The position numbers were made by a program, and so were the translations under genes. A DNA stretch of 64,000 bases from Megalobrama amblycephala (taxonomy: Eukaryota > Chordata > Actinopteri > Cypriniformes > Xenocyprididae), in the NCBI RefSeq assembly GCF_018812025.1, contig NC_063044.1, forward strand, positions 40,648,243 to 40,712,242, written 5' to 3'. Under the pieces are notes generated by a model. The model was given only the letters and a program-made list of their open reading frames with translations. It made no database searches and had not been told where the DNA came from. Below are positions 33,637-46,086 of this stretch, piece by piece; position 1 is the first letter of the stretch, and each line of letters opens with the position of its first letter.

Positions 33637-34490
33637 TTAAGACAAACCAAATTCATAAGCCTATTGCAGATTATTTTCTCCTTAAAACTGCAGTGATCTA
33701 AAGAGAGTTTCAAAAATGCGGTTTGAAATTACTGTTTCTTATGTCACAAACTACCTTGTCAACCAGTCACATCAAAGTGCCGACGGGCTTTAACATATCA
33801 TTAACTATGACTGCTTTGAAGCAGTGGAGTCTCAAGAGAAGTCAGGTTATACTGGCATATTTTTCTATTGAGTAAATTTAGCAATATAGAGGGTGTATGA
33901 TGTTTATTACGATGTTATTATTAACTATATGCCTTTCTTTACTGATGTTCAGTTGTTCAAAGCATTTCTAAGGATACTGATTGTTAGAAGTCAGCTGTCA
34001 GACTCTGAGATGGCGAACAGGAACATGGTTTGTGTAACATTAGCAACACATTAGCCTATTAGCTATTTGATAACGTGGTCAAGCAAAACTAGCTAATCAT
34101 ATTAATTACCGTTATGTGTCTGACGTTGAAAAAAGCGATACCATTGTGCAGCAATTACCTCAGAAAGTTGACTGAGTGGATCCTGTCAACTTATCTCATG
34201 TGAGTGAGTGTGGGCGGGGCTAATTAGCATTTTTGTGCATTTGCGTATTCTAAATGACGCAAGGGTGTAGAGTTACATTCAAGCTATTTTTGACACAGGA
34301 AATAATGTTTAAATATGTTATTTTGGTGATCAAAGATGAGTTTTAAGGCATAAAATTATTGACTACATGGGGATATATTTTTGTCCTTTTTGATGGCTTG
34401 ACGGTTTCAGCCCAGTTTAATGTGTGGAAAAGAAATAAAGTTTGAAACGACACGAGGGTGAGTAAATCACTTTTTTTGGTGAACTATCAC

Positions 34491-35387
34491 AGACATCTTT
34501 TTATTTTTATGCTGATTTTGCCTTTATAGTTGTTGTATGAGCTTGCGGTGCCCTTGTCCTTATTGGCTAGAGTTCAGTAAAAAGGTAAATACCAAGAGTT
34601 CATTAATAGTACAAATGCTGTTTGAAATAAGCTGTGGATTTATGTACCCAGTGACCCTTTGGCTTGTAATGATGCAAGAGTGGAAACAGCACAGGTTTTC
34701 TCTTTTTTGAGAAGAAAAGAAAAAAAGAAAAAAAAAAACAATAAGAGGAGGCAGTTCACTTGACAGACATATTTCTCAGTGTCAGGGGATATTTGGGTCA
34801 GGCCTTCTGGTGTCTAATGAATAGAAAGAGGCCAAGAGGTGGTCAATCCTGTTCAGATATGCCCATCAGTTCAGAACAATACAGACCCCGTGGCCCTCTG
34901 GTGCAAGATAGGTTTGATCACAGAAAGCCTGAAGCTTGATGCACTTTCCCTTCAACAATGCGAGTAGCTGGAGGTGTGTTTGTCTTTTACTGAATATTTC
35001 ATATGCTCAAGGGCAAACAGTTCATACATTTGCTGAAATATGTCTGCTGCTTGATCACCAACTAAAAGGGTATTTGTGAAGGTCATAGAGTTCTATAATA
35101 GCTGGAGAAAGCCACTGTTAACATTCCCATTCATCTCAACTACACATTCATTCATCTTCTGCTGTAGAAGTACACAATTTAAAATCCTCATGGACACTCA
35201 ATGTTTTGAGTCAGTCACCTGGGTATCGCCAGCTGTTTGTTAAAGAAGAAAAAAATGAACATTAACAATGATCATTTTCTGTTAAGCTGCTGTGAAAATA
35301 TGTATTGTGAAAAGTGCTATAAAAATAAACTTTAATTGAAACATGACATGAAATAAAAGAGGCCCAAACTGAGCAAAAACTCCAACA
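34491..35387. other. No recognisable feature
   Basis: A short purine-rich run (34705-34740) is present. No exon or repeat end is recognised. Confidence 0.45.
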
Positions 35388-35685
35388 TGTCCTCCAACCA
35401 ATACGCCTATATAGGTCGTTTGTCACTTCCCTGAAGTACGACCCACCGGGCGTTAAGTTGCGCCCCAATCGACAACAGGACACTTTCATTTGAACTTTTA
35501 TCTGCGTCATATTTCGGGTTTTGCGTAACTCAGTTGGTAGAGCATTGCAATATACAGTATAACAATATGCAATCATGTGATCATGCGACCATGCTAAAGG
35601 GTGCATGACTTTAAAAACGTAAATATAGGTCGTCTTTAAAAGTGCTTGAAAAACAACCTATAGGGTCGTTTTTTTGAGGAGGACA
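35388..35685. mobile_element. TGTCCTCC-ended element with a tRNA-like segment
   Basis: TGTCCTCC, then ACGCCTATATAGGTCGTTT, on the left is mirrored on the right (inverted TGTCCTCC, then ACGACCCTATAGG). Inside, TAACTCAGTTGGTAGAGCAT (35526-35545) is an excellent match to a tRNA D-arm/A-box, but the expected T-arm/B-box is degenerate (CATGTGATCATGCGACC). It is a transposon with an incorporated tRNA-derived segment rather than a tRNA gene. Confidence 0.65.
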
Positions 35686-36976
35686 GTCTCAAAAACTCAT
35701 AGGCCCATTTCATGCTGTACATATACTATAATTATTTTTTTGTTACATTATTAGAATTATACACTATTATTAATTTCATCAGAATATATGGCCGTCAACT
35801 GAGAAAGATGCTTTAAATGGTGTACTACCAACGGGGACTAATGGGGCGATGCTAATCAGACAAGTCTTGATGGAGGCATTGTCACTATGAAGGGCTCACA
35901 GGAAGTTCACTGGATTTTGGCATCCCGTCTTATACTTTATTCATTCTCTGAATGCAAAAATGACCTTCGCTTTCTCATCCACTCCATATGTAAATGCCTT
36001 GTGCATAAAAGTGTGCATATTCAAATTAATACAAAAGCATAGTCATTATTCTGTGCTGTCGGTTTTCTTACTATTAAAATGCAATGCATTAACTAAGAGT
36101 CTTCGTGTTTAGTTTGTTACAAGCTGCTACACCGCAGCTACAATCCTTAATGACAATGTGAAGTAGCTTGTTCAAATAAATTAAATCAGGGTCATGCACA
36201 GGAAGGCTGGCTTTCATTATGTCCCTGACATCCTGGTCACTACAAAGTCATTCTCTATGATTAAAACTCATATGGTGGAGGTAAAGCACAAGTGCTATTC
36301 ATTTCAAATATGCATTAATCTTCGAATATTGTGCACAGGTCCATGAAACATTAGCTTTCATTAATATGCAAATATAAAACATGTGCTGTCTGTGGTGTAT
36401 GTGCATATATAATGACAGTGATTTAGTATCTCCACCCACCCCAAATGCCAAATGACGGTTCAAACTCTTTATCATTGTTTTTAACATGCCTCAGTCAACA
36501 TTTCTCTGTCAGTAATTGTTGGTACTTTGATGGCCACTAGTGGCATTGTCATTCTGCAGTCGGCATCGGTGCAGTTACACCCGAGGATTTGCAGAGATTT
36601 GAGTAAACAGCTCAGTTTAAATCCAATAATCCAAATAAATGTGAGGTAAAATTCCTTTCAAAGAAACAGGAGATATTTTGAAGCTGCTACAAAGTAGTAT
36701 ACACATATATTATTTTCTCTCTTGTTTGCATTTGCAGGACAGGCAAAGAATATTAATAAAATCAGAAGAGGAAGGTGAATTCCTATCATTCATTTACACT
36801 TTTTTTTGGAGCGAATTCACTAAATAACTGCAGTTATTCAGTACAGAGAACTGTCATTGGGCCTCATTCAACAGGTGTGTATGCGCATACATTTGTTCTT
36901 ACCCTTGTGCTAATTGTGATGAAACCGGATTATTCTGAATAACGAAGCGCATGCCTGCAGCTAATTTGCGTATAGA
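35686..36976. other. No recognisable feature
   Basis: I see no repeat terminus, exon or RNA gene. The sequence appears unique. Confidence 0.4.
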
Positions 36977-37300
36977 GTTCTGCAGTGATATTTTTGTAGG
37001 TCAACCCCTCAACACAAAACCAACAGGATTCTTCCATTGGCTTTTGGATAATTGCAGAAAATAAGTTCTGTGACTAACAAAAGTTTATGATCCTTACATG
37101 TTTTGTTCCTCGTGATAATCTTCACAAATGAACACAACTTTTATGAATTTTGAAGCCTGAATACAATTGCTAGAAGGAAAAAAAAGCTAAACGCAGGCTA
37201 TAAACAAATCGCATGACTTCAGCGTCGCCACCATTAAGCTTCCGACACTCTTTCAGTCTTTTTTTTTAATAATTCCTGAAAGTTTAAATAAGAATGTTTA
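36977..37300. mobile_element. Partial copy of the 2808-3537 element
   Basis: TTTTTGTAGGTCAACC, GGATAATTGCAGAAAATAAG, TGATAATCTTCACAA and TTTGAAGCCTGAATA follow the same order as in 2835-3060. A TTAA MITE (37305-37958) then interrupts it. Sequence just beyond the MITE may be its continuation. Confidence 0.7.
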
Positions 37301-37304
37301 TTAA

Positions 37305-37958
37305 AGGGATAGTTCACCCAAAAATTAAAATTATCCCATGATTTACTCACCCTCAAGCCATCCTTAGTATATGACTATCTTCTTTCAGATGAACACAGTC
37401 GGAGTTATATTATAAAATATCCTGGCTCTTCCAAGGTTGATAATGGTAGTGAATGGCGCTCGATATTTTGAAGCCCCCAAACAGTGCACCCATCCATCAT
37501 AAAAGTAATCCATACGACTCCAGAGGGTTAATAAAGGCCTTCTGAAGTGAAGTGATGCTTTTTGTAAGAAAAATTTCCATATTTAAAACTATAATATCTA
37601 GCTTAATTAGCTCTTCCGCCAGAACTAGACATGCATATGACCGTTACTGGAAGCCAGTTATTATAGTTTATAATAAAGTTTTAAATATGGATATTTTTCT
37701 TAAAAAACACATCACTTCAGAAGGCCTTTATTAACACCTTTTAGCTGTGTGGATTATTTTTATGATGGATGGATGCATTTTTTTGGGCTTCAAAATCTTG
37801 AGCCACATTCACTACCATTATAAAGCTTGGAAGAGCCGGGATATTTTTGAATATAACTCTGATTGTGTTCATCTGAAAGATGATAGTCATATACACCTAG
37901 GATGGCTTGATGGTGAGTAAATCATGGGATAATTTTCATTTTTGGGAGAATTATCCCT
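37305..37958. mobile_element. TTAA MITE family 1 (full length, fold-back)
   Basis: Exact TTAA on both sides (37301-37304, 37959-37962). The ends are AGGGATAGTTCACCC and, inverted, AGGGATAATTCTCCC. The arms are inverted throughout, with TTTACTCACCCTCAAGCCAT mirrored by ATGGCTTGATGGTGAGTAAA. It is non-coding and closely related to 1219-1926. Confidence 0.9.
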
Positions 37959-37962
37959 TTAA

Positions 37963-40092
37963 CGAAATGAGGCTGTAAAAGCAGACTAGTGAGTGGATGA
38001 GTTCATCTGTTCGGTGTAATAAGGTTTAATGTCACTTGTTTCTGAGTTTTGACATATTTTTGACATAGCTCCATTGTGCCAAAAGTGTATCCATATGGGC
38101 TTTCTGTTCATCAAGTTTTTATATGTGCATACATTAAATTGCCAGCTGTGCATAAGAATTTTTAGAAGTTTCTAAGACCACCAGAAGTATGTGTGATTTT
38201 TACATATGTACAGTACGTATGGCTTCAGTTTGGAAATTCAGAGACAAAAAAAATGTGAACTTAATGGATCATGATCTCTGTCTAAAAATGTTTCTATGCA
38301 GATTTGAAAGAAAGTGTTAGTGAATGAAGGCCATTCTTTTCAGCTCAAAGGCCTCCTGTCTACATTTGTTTACATTTTCTATTGATCGTGGCAGCAGTTA
38401 TTCATCAAATGATGATCCAGTTTTGAAGAAGAGCATTAAGCGGCTTTATATCCAGACACGGGGTGTAGACAAATGCACTTTCTGCATGTTAAAGAAAAGC
38501 TGATTTAAGTGCTCTAGATGCTCTACAGTTCCACTGAAGTATGTCAGATCGGTAGTTTGCATCCTACACAACCTGCTCTGAAACAACCCACAAGATTGGG
38601 CAACATGCAAATTGCATCCAGCACAGATTTTTGTGGATGTGTCTGCATTGTTACCTTATTTGCATAATTCCTACAACAACCCAGACAGCACGTGTGCATA
38701 AACGGCGGCATCAGTGGGCACAATTCACTCGATATTGAATTCTCTCCTTCGTCTTGCACTTTGTTAAATAAAGGCTTCTCTCACACAGATCATTAATACG
38801 TGGGACTCAAGCGGCAAAGGGCCAGCAGTTATGCGTAAGCCCATAATGACTTCATCAGGTTCCTTCATCTGCATACAATCATACGGTGCAGCCAGCCATT
38901 AAGAGGTGCAGGGATTAGGACAACCTGCAAGACTGATGAGGAGTCGGCACCCACCGGAACATCCAGGCGGGAAATTATCAGTCAATCAGCGGCGCTGAGA
39001 ATGTGACACCACTGTCTACTTATCAAAGACAACCCCTCAAAGCAGATGAAATCAACTCACTGCCGTAATGGTACTATGATTTATTACAGCCAATATTTTG
39101 GCTTTTTGCATAACTTGAGCACACTCTGCTGGGACTGAATGCATGAATATATAGCAGCCGCAGAACGTCTTGCACGGAAATGCAAACACAATAGTTCTCA
39201 TTATTCTAATCTGGAAACAGATGGTGTGGGGCCAATTAGTTAGTGAATTTACATTATTAGTATTTGGGATTTTGCTGCTGGCCTCAGTGCAATTTCTAGT
39301 TATGCTTCTTGTGTTTTGCTACTTGGCAAATGATGTTCTTACCAAGCAGGACGTCCGTATATGCATCATAAGCCCTCATCTGGGGGAGGATGATTTTCTC
39401 CCTGCAGCTTGTTTTTCCAAAGCCTTCATACCTTATTTTTCAAAAAGTGGAGTTGTTTTATGTAAATGACTTTGAAAACAGAAATATTAGTTGCTTTTTT
39501 GACAGCAGGTGAATCCTGTGAAATCCTTTTAATTTCTTACACTTGCTTTTGTTCAGTTGTGGTCAAGAATGAATATTATATATATGTAAATATTCAAATA
39601 TTCTTTTGAATTCAGTACAGTGCTAGTGTAATTATTTGTAATTATTGTTAAACACTACATTTTCATGATTTTTAATACTTTTTTAGGATTTCAAATGGAC
39701 ATTTTTACACTTGCCTGCATTAAACATGAGAATGACTGTTCTGTTAAACATTTTACATTTATTTTACACTTAGTACAAAACCATTAAAATATTTACTGAC
39801 ATATCGCTTGAGACTTACTGATATAAATATTATAATTAAACTTTGGAGAACTTCTTTATTGCAAGGCACATTCTTGGAAGCATTTGGTATAATGTAAGTA
39901 CACAAGTCATCAAAATATATAACATTGTTATATCCAAAATATTTTACATATTATGCTTTTAAGCCTAAAATGTGTTTTAATATTACTCTTAGTAAGGATA
40001 GTATGATCACTGTATAATATCAGTCTTTAAATGCAAGATATTTTAAGTGTATCTAAAGTATACTTGAAATGCTTTAGCACAATCAAATATAC
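37963..40092. other. Repeat-poor stretch, possible conserved noncoding DNA
   Basis: Between about 38350 and 39480 I see no transposon ends and the composition is balanced. GGGAAATTATCAGTCAATCA (38970) is of the kind seen in homeodomain-type sites, but that is weak. Frames at 38544-38759 (minus) and 39170-39469 have no domain that I recognise. Confidence 0.4.
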
Positions 40093-40096
40093 TTAA

Positions 40097-41045
40097 AGGG
40101 GGGGTCTAATGCTATTTCATGCATTCTGACTTATTTACTTTGTTAAAGAGTTGGATTCTCTTGCTAAACATGGCCAAAGTTTCAAACGAGTTGGATGTAT
40201 GATGGAGTATTTCTGTGCCAAATACACTCCTTCAGAGTTCGTAAAAGTTTCGGAAAGTTTTTTTCGAGGGCAGAATTCCTTGTATCGGCACTTCTCCCAG
40301 AAGAGCGTGTGCACACACATCAACCAGAGGGAGAGCAAGAGCACACCCATCAGCGTGCTTTGTTCGGGTTACGAAAGTCGTCGGCAGCCCTGCACAGGAC
40401 TTGCTCGAGAAAGATTTGTCACTTTGTTTTTAGACCATGAAATCAACAATGTCACCAAAGAAGTGTGTTTTTGGTTGTGAAGGAAAGATAACTTTGCCTC
40501 CCAAAGAACCAGCGTTAAGTGGAGCTGAGAGATTTGTGCTCACGCATTACATTGATGCACTCTCGATATTTGTCATTAAAAAATGATAAATTAGTCTGTT
40601 ACAATCACTTTTTTTATTGGTCAAAATGAATGGATAATATCTCATGTTTTTCATGGCTGTTCGAGCCCTCAGGATCGGCAGTTATGGTTTCATAAACAAG
40701 GCCCAGTTCGACGATGGATTTGCCAATTTTTTTGAAACTGAAAGATTGAAACAGTCACAATGCGGTGGTGTATTGTTTGTGTTTCAATACATTTGTTTAG
40801 CTGACCATCGATAGCTTCGCTACACAAAAGCTGCGCATACTCGTGACTCTTTAACTTCGCCCACGGCACGCCTCCAGGAGTTCGGCTGTTTTCGGAAAGA
40901 CTCGGTACAGCGTAAAACTAAAGATAAAATAAAACTAAAACTGATAAAACTAAAGACTCTTCAGAGATATGAAGGATGCTATACTACTCTACAGGTACTC
41001 AAGATTAATATGAGATTGGCCGAAACTGTGTGTGTTACGTACCCT
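40097..41045 (+). mobile_element. TTAA element with THAP-like exon remnant
   Basis: TTAA flanks both sides (40093-40096, 41046-41049). The ends are AGGGGGGGTCTAATGC and, inverted, AGGGTACGTAAC. The interior follows a common cyprinid repeat (GTTAAAGAGTTGGATTC, GAAAGTTTTTTTCGAG, CAGAAGAGCG). It carries a short coding remnant with a THAP-type zinc-finger start. Kolobok transposases carry THAP domains and use TTAA targets, so this is a plausible Kolobok relative. Confidence 0.7.
40437..40583 (+). pseudogene. THAP-type zinc finger exon, degenerate
   Basis: The frame from ATG at 40437 reads MSPKKCVFGCEG after four residues, then PPKEPAL, and stops after 48 codons. The Cys-x3-Cys spacing, with a following proline-rich turn, fits the start of a THAP domain, a C2CH DNA-binding finger. 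A later piece of the same family pattern, INKAQFDDGFA, appears at about 40690-40722 after a gap. The section that would carry the remaining Cys/His residues is missing or scrambled. It is a dead fragment. Confidence 0.55.
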
Positions 41046-41119
41046 TTAAGAACGTCTTTAGTTGGATAACTAAAGTGCATTAAGTACAAAATTAGTTGTT
41101 ACAATTTAGCAGACTTTAA

Positions 41120-41430
41120 AGCTGCAGTCCGCAACTTTTTTTGTGTTAAAAATGTACAAAAATTATATAATGAGAATATACAACATGAATCCATTTTCCA
41201 AACCGTGTTTTTGTCTTATCCTGAATCATTATGGTACACTTATAATAAGTGTTTATATTCGGACTATTTCAGACCGGACTGGTAGGACTCGCCGCAGAGT
41301 ATCACAGTAACTGCGTGACTCGCCATAGACATACATGGAGAAAAGTAGCTCCGGCTAGAATGTTCCTCCGCAAGACGCGTACAGTTCTGTTTATTAACCG
41401 CTAGAGGGCCAAAAATCGCGGACAGCAGCT
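41120..41430. mobile_element. TTAA element, AGCTGC(A/T)GTCCGC ends
   Basis: TTAA on both sides (41116-41119, 41431-41434). The ends are AGCTGCAGTCCGCAAC and, inverted, AGCTGCTGTCCGCGAT. CCGCTAGAGGGCC lies near the right end. It is 311 bp and non-coding. Confidence 0.8.
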
Positions 41431-41434
41431 TTAA

Positions 41435-43692
41435 GTATATCAATTTAGTACAATTGCAGGGTATTCATATTAAGTACATAAATATGTAAATGTATTTGTA
41501 CTGTTGTATACTTAGCATGAAATTAAAGTATTTCAAATACATTTTGGTATATTTATTTTTCAGTAGGGTAGACAAATTGACACGCTGCTAGGGTGTTGTG
41601 AGTGGTTGTCAATGCATTGTTTTTTAGGTTATTGCTAGTTTGTAGTTGCTTTTAATTGCTATGCAATTGCTAGGGTTTTGAATGCTTGCTGGGTGGTTTT
41701 TAATTGGCCCAATAAGTCAAAAGATCCCAGCCTGTGGTGTCTATATGGTCCCTATATGGCCTTCTGTTATATAGATTCACTCTATCATGCCTGTTTTATA
41801 ATTCATCAGGTGAAAATTGCAAGTCACATTTCTTAGAAATGTAATGGTACTTCTCAGGAATCCTTGATTTGCGGTATCATTCATGTCTGCAGCATAAACG
41901 GTGCAGGATAAATGACACGGCAGTTTAATACTAAATGTTAGAAAATTGTTCCCACCTTATAAGCAATAGTTACAGTGATTCATGGTTTAGCCACTAGGTC
42001 CAAACACCTATTCCTTATTTGAGATCCCTGGGTCACAATTTGTAATATATCAGATGTGGATTGACGTTGATGTCTGTCACATTTTACCATCCACACAAAT
42101 CAGTGACTGTGGATACAGAGGTAAAACCCTGTTCCTTCCTGCCCATTAACCAAAATCAGTAGACTGGACAGAAAACTGATTTAATGAAAAATGACACACC
42201 CAGCAACCTGGAACATGCTCTTCCTCTGCTGCTGCACATTTGTTGTGTGACAGACAATATCCTTTCAAGAACAGCTAAATAATTAGATAGTCATTCTGAG
42301 TCCCCAGCTCTCTTGCTATAATTGCAAAATTAAAATTCTCTGCATGTTGGCACCTGACTTATAAAATTAACTTTGGCTGCTGTTTGTCAGCTCACCTCTG
42401 CCTGAATAAAGCCATATGAAGTTGCGAAAGAAAGTTGGTGATTTAACATTAAATTAGTTTACTTTAGTCACAGTGATTCCCAAAGAGGGGTATGTTCTTC
42501 AAGGGAAACTTAGAAAGATTTTGATTTTGTTTTATAGGTCTAACAAAACAACCATTACAACTGTCAAAAGATAAAAGCATTTCTAGCCACATTTGGAGTC
42601 AATAAATAGCACTGCAGTCAACTACTCTATTAGTTTGAATCACAGGGGATCTTAAACACAGCAAAACAAAAACATACTGAGGTTAGCCATATTCAAATGC
42701 TCTTAATGGTCTTAATCTGAAATAACCTGAAGAATATAAAGCTCTATAAAGGACAAGTCAAGTGTTTTAAAATTGAAAATCAAACCTAAAGGGGCTATAT
42801 GTAAGAATGTCCATGTACACTGCCAATTTGTGAACAACTTGTAATGAAACTTAAAAAACCGAGAACTTCCCAATTGCTTATTTTTATGTGAAGAAAAAAT
42901 CGAAATGATGTGACATTTACGCGTGCTCCAGAGACCCTCTCTTCTGTTTGCTTATACAATGTTCAGGATACAGGATAAAATAGATTTTCTGTACTGTAAT
43001 GTTAATATGTCATGCAAAGAAAAGGGATTAATTCAAACTAGTCTCACAGAGCCAGATATATCTAGTCTGTAGTCTCATATATAGGCCTACTTTTAATAAA
43101 CTATTATAACAGTGTATTTTTAATTACCTCATCTGTCGAAATGATCCCGGTGAATTGCAGAGCTGGTACAAATATATCCACATCGCTATGATTAGATGCT
43201 TTCTTAACTGCTGTTTTCTCACCTTTGTCATTTTTGTTTGTGTGTTTATTTTGTTTTTGAGAGAAAAGCGCACAGTACATATTTAAATATTCATCTAAAC
43301 ATCGCTCTCAGCAGCATGGATGGTGTCATTATGCTAGCTAACAGTATATTTCGGCAAAGATATTCCTAAATTCTTTTTACTTCTTAATGAAGTAGAATTA
43401 AAAAGGACTTTGCTGTGAGTACTTTGAATCACATTCAGGATAAATAAGCAATAAGCTGCAGGCATTTCACTTAACGTGCACCGGTGATGCTAATAACAAG
43501 ATTTTCTTATTCTCATTCTTGTTTTCTTTCCCCTTTAAAGGTGTGGTATGTGGGATTGACAGCTAGTGGTCGAAATAGGTCCTCAGACTCGACGCTCACA
43601 CGGGTTGCCAGCTTGAGGACACGCAACAGGAGCGAGTGCAATTGACAATGAAAGCCAAGGAGACTTGCACACTGTAAATTGATGAGATGATT
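41435..43692. other. No recognisable feature
   Basis: AT-rich DNA without a repeat end, exon or RNA gene that I can identify. Confidence 0.4.
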
Positions 43693-43694
43693 TA

Positions 43695-44145
43695 CAGTTG
43701 CATGAAAAAGTATGGGAACCCCTTGCAGAATCTGTGAAAATGTGAATAATTTTAACAAAATAAGAGAGATCAGACATTAAAAAAGATTCAAACATTCACT
43801 GATGTTCCAGAAGGAAACACGATGCATTAAGAGCCGGGGGGTGAACACTTTTGAACAGGATGAAGAAGTCCAAATTTTTCTTATTTTGTTGAAATATCAT
43901 CCAGCAAACCACACACAGTATTAAGAACCAATGGTTCCCAAACTTTTGAACGGAGTTATTTTAATAAATTCAGCTACTTTTTTGTCTTGTGGATTATATG
44001 TAAACATCTTTTATGTAAAATATCTTACTCAGGACAGTACTAAATAAAAAATAACATGCATTTTGTATGATCTCTCTTATTTTGTTAAAATTATTCACAT
44101 TTTCACAGATTCTGCAAGGGGTTCCCATACTTTTTCATGCAACTG
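43695..44145. mobile_element. Tc1/mariner MITE with perfect 78-bp inverted repeats
   Basis: TA lies on both sides (43693-43694, 44146-44147). The first 78 bases (CAGTTGCATGAAAAAGTATG to AAGAGAGATCA) are repeated exactly, inverted, at the right end. It is 451 bp, with no ORF of note. TA target, CAGTT start and size fit a Tc1/mariner non-autonomous element. Perfect arms suggest recent transposition or gene conversion. Minus-strand frames at 43513-43795 run across its left boundary and are chance. Confidence 0.92.
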
Positions 44146-44147
44146 TA

Positions 44148-44653
44148 TCCACGTTTTAATATTCTCTCATTTATAGAGATTTGTAGATGGATGCTGAGGC
44201 TTTTTAATCTACGATCTCTGATCCAATTCGTTTACTGGTTTCCATGCAATACGCGGTGTTTTCTGCCAACTGGCAACCTGGAGTGTCGAAATACTATTGG
44301 GTGAACTGGCAGCATGCAGTATCACACAGACCAAAACAAAAACAGGCATTCTGACACGGAACGCACATTTCAAATTAAAATAACTGGTTGTAGCATTGTT
44401 TTTCAGGGAAACAAGTATGTGAACTTAGCATGTTTTCGAAATATCTGCAAACATATTATGGTATTTTAATGCTTTAGTAAAGTGAAAAACTTGCAGCACC
44501 TTTAAGCAACGAGGAAAAAACTTGCCTCTACCTACATTTTTACAAAACTCCAAAAATGTGCCTATACTATTTACTGCCGTTTCCAGCTGAAATGACCAGT
44601 AAAACATCAACTTTTATTCCTTTCACACAAATTATCATTTGGCAGATCATTGA
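44148..44653. other. No recognisable feature
   Basis: No repeat end or exon seen between the two flanking elements. Confidence 0.45.
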
Positions 44654-44657
44654 TTAA

Positions 44658-45193
44658 AGGTGCTAAAGAGGATGTTTTATTTTATACATTTTTGCAATAT
44701 TACTTGAAACTGTCTTTACTAACTGATAAAAGACTATTTATTAGGTGCACTGAAAGTAATAATATTAATATACATCATCTGTGCACGAGGTAGGGCCTTA
44801 AAAACATCAGCCAATCGTTTACGCGATCATCACGTAAACAATTGGCCCTCTGGCTTGTCAATCACTGCCATGACGTTCCTTGTGAGAGACGTGCGCGGCT
44901 GCGCGCTCCAGTAACTTTCCACACTCCACAGGCGCCGCATGCGACGTTTTTGTCAGGAGACAGGAGTAACAACTGCAGATTATGAGTTACCTGCGGTGAG
45001 TCCGACATAATGAATCCACTAACACGACACAGCGAATGCCGGTGGTAAACACTCGTGTTCCAATACGAGTGTTTACGAGTTTTGGGAGGCGTTCCTTCGA
45101 AGGAGGGGGGTTGTTCTTACGCATGCGCTCATTTCAAAAACTCAGTAACAGTCTTTGGTTTCTCAGTCGACGAAAACATCCTCTTTATCACCT
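44658..45193. mobile_element. TTAA element, AGGTG(C/A)TAAAGAGGATG ends
   Basis: TTAA on both sides (44654-44657, 45194-45197). The ends are AGGTGCTAAAGAGGATGTTT and, inverted, AGGTGATAAAGAGGATGTTT, with TCGTCGACTGAG inside the right end. A hairpin AAACACTCGTGTTCCAATAC with GAGTGTTT lies at 45049-45077. The interior is GC-rich and non-coding. Confidence 0.85.
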
Positions 45194-45350
45194 TTAATAA
45201 AACCTTATTTTTGTGTTCCTTGCAAAATAGTATGCTATGACTTCAAAACTCTTTTACCATAGTTCAGGATTTGTAAACTAATATATTTTGCCATTTGCAT
45301 CACATAACCAGCTCCATATAAATGGCTTTTTTGATGTAGTAAATTTGCTT

Positions 45351-45620
45351 CACCTGGTAAAGCACTTGTGATGCACAGCGCTCAATTACAAATCACAATG
45401 AAAGAGATGTAGAAGATCTTGTAGAAGATAGCTCAAATGGCATGGTTGCTTCAGCAAATGTGGTTTTATGTTACATTTGCTTGCAGTTTAGTTTGAGATT
45501 TATTGTAGGTGGTATGTAATTTTCAAATACAATCAACACTCAATGGATATTGCATTTGTGAATTGCCACAATACATACAACAACCAACGTAATATAACGC
45601 TGCAAGATTTAGGAGCATTT
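45351..45620 (+). repeat. 270-bp dispersed repeat, copy 1
   Basis: CACCTGGTAAAGCAC, CAGCGCTCAATTACAAATCA, GATCTTGTAGAAGATAG and ACAATACATACAACAACCAA match 50978-51254 in the same orientation at roughly 90% by eye. The family is unknown to me. The spacing of 5.6 kb leaves open a local duplication. Confidence 0.8.
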
Positions 45621-46086
45621 GTTTTAGCACCACTAACTGGATATTTCACTTTGAAGGTGTGTAGAAGAAGAAGAATGTAGTATCATTTTGCAAAAATGTC
45701 ACTTCAGGCACATTTTTCCAATAAGCCTGGGTTGATATTGTGATTATATTTAAGCCTAAAAGCATGACACGCACTGGAGGTATTTCGCATAAAAGCTGTT
45801 ATAATATTTTAGAGTGGCTAATGGCTGGGACACTTGATCAAGAAGCCAGATCTGCATCTGTTGTAAGACATATGCATGCTCATTATGAAAAGCTGAATCT
45901 TTAAAGATAATGATTTCTGGAGACTAAAGAAAATGAATTATTGTTCATTTTTGATTTTTTTTTTCATTGGTCAGACTCAGAGGTTACAAAACCGTTTCTA
46001 AAGCTTCATTACCATTGCAATAAAATCAGCATTCCATCAGTAAGTTTGAACAGGTCAATGTCAGGCTGTCTCAATGTAAGATTTAA

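Larger units (their letters stand above)
32138..34490. mobile_element. TTAA MITE family 1, expanded by nested insertions
   Basis: The left end after TTAA (32134-32137) is AGGAACAGATCACC, with ACTCACTC and TTCTGTGGAACACA. The right end has CACGAGGGTGAGTAAATCAC and TTGGTGAACTATCA. Between them are a Tc1-type MITE fragment (32405-32635), a CTG-repeat segment (32700-32875), a TTAA element (33096-33636) and unassigned DNA (33640-34385). The pairing of the two ends is inference from shared family sequence. Confidence 0.5.

Noticed and set aside
35526..35600. Functional tRNA gene
   Set aside because: Only the D-arm/A-box is good. The anticodon and T-arm regions do not fold and the B-box is degenerate.
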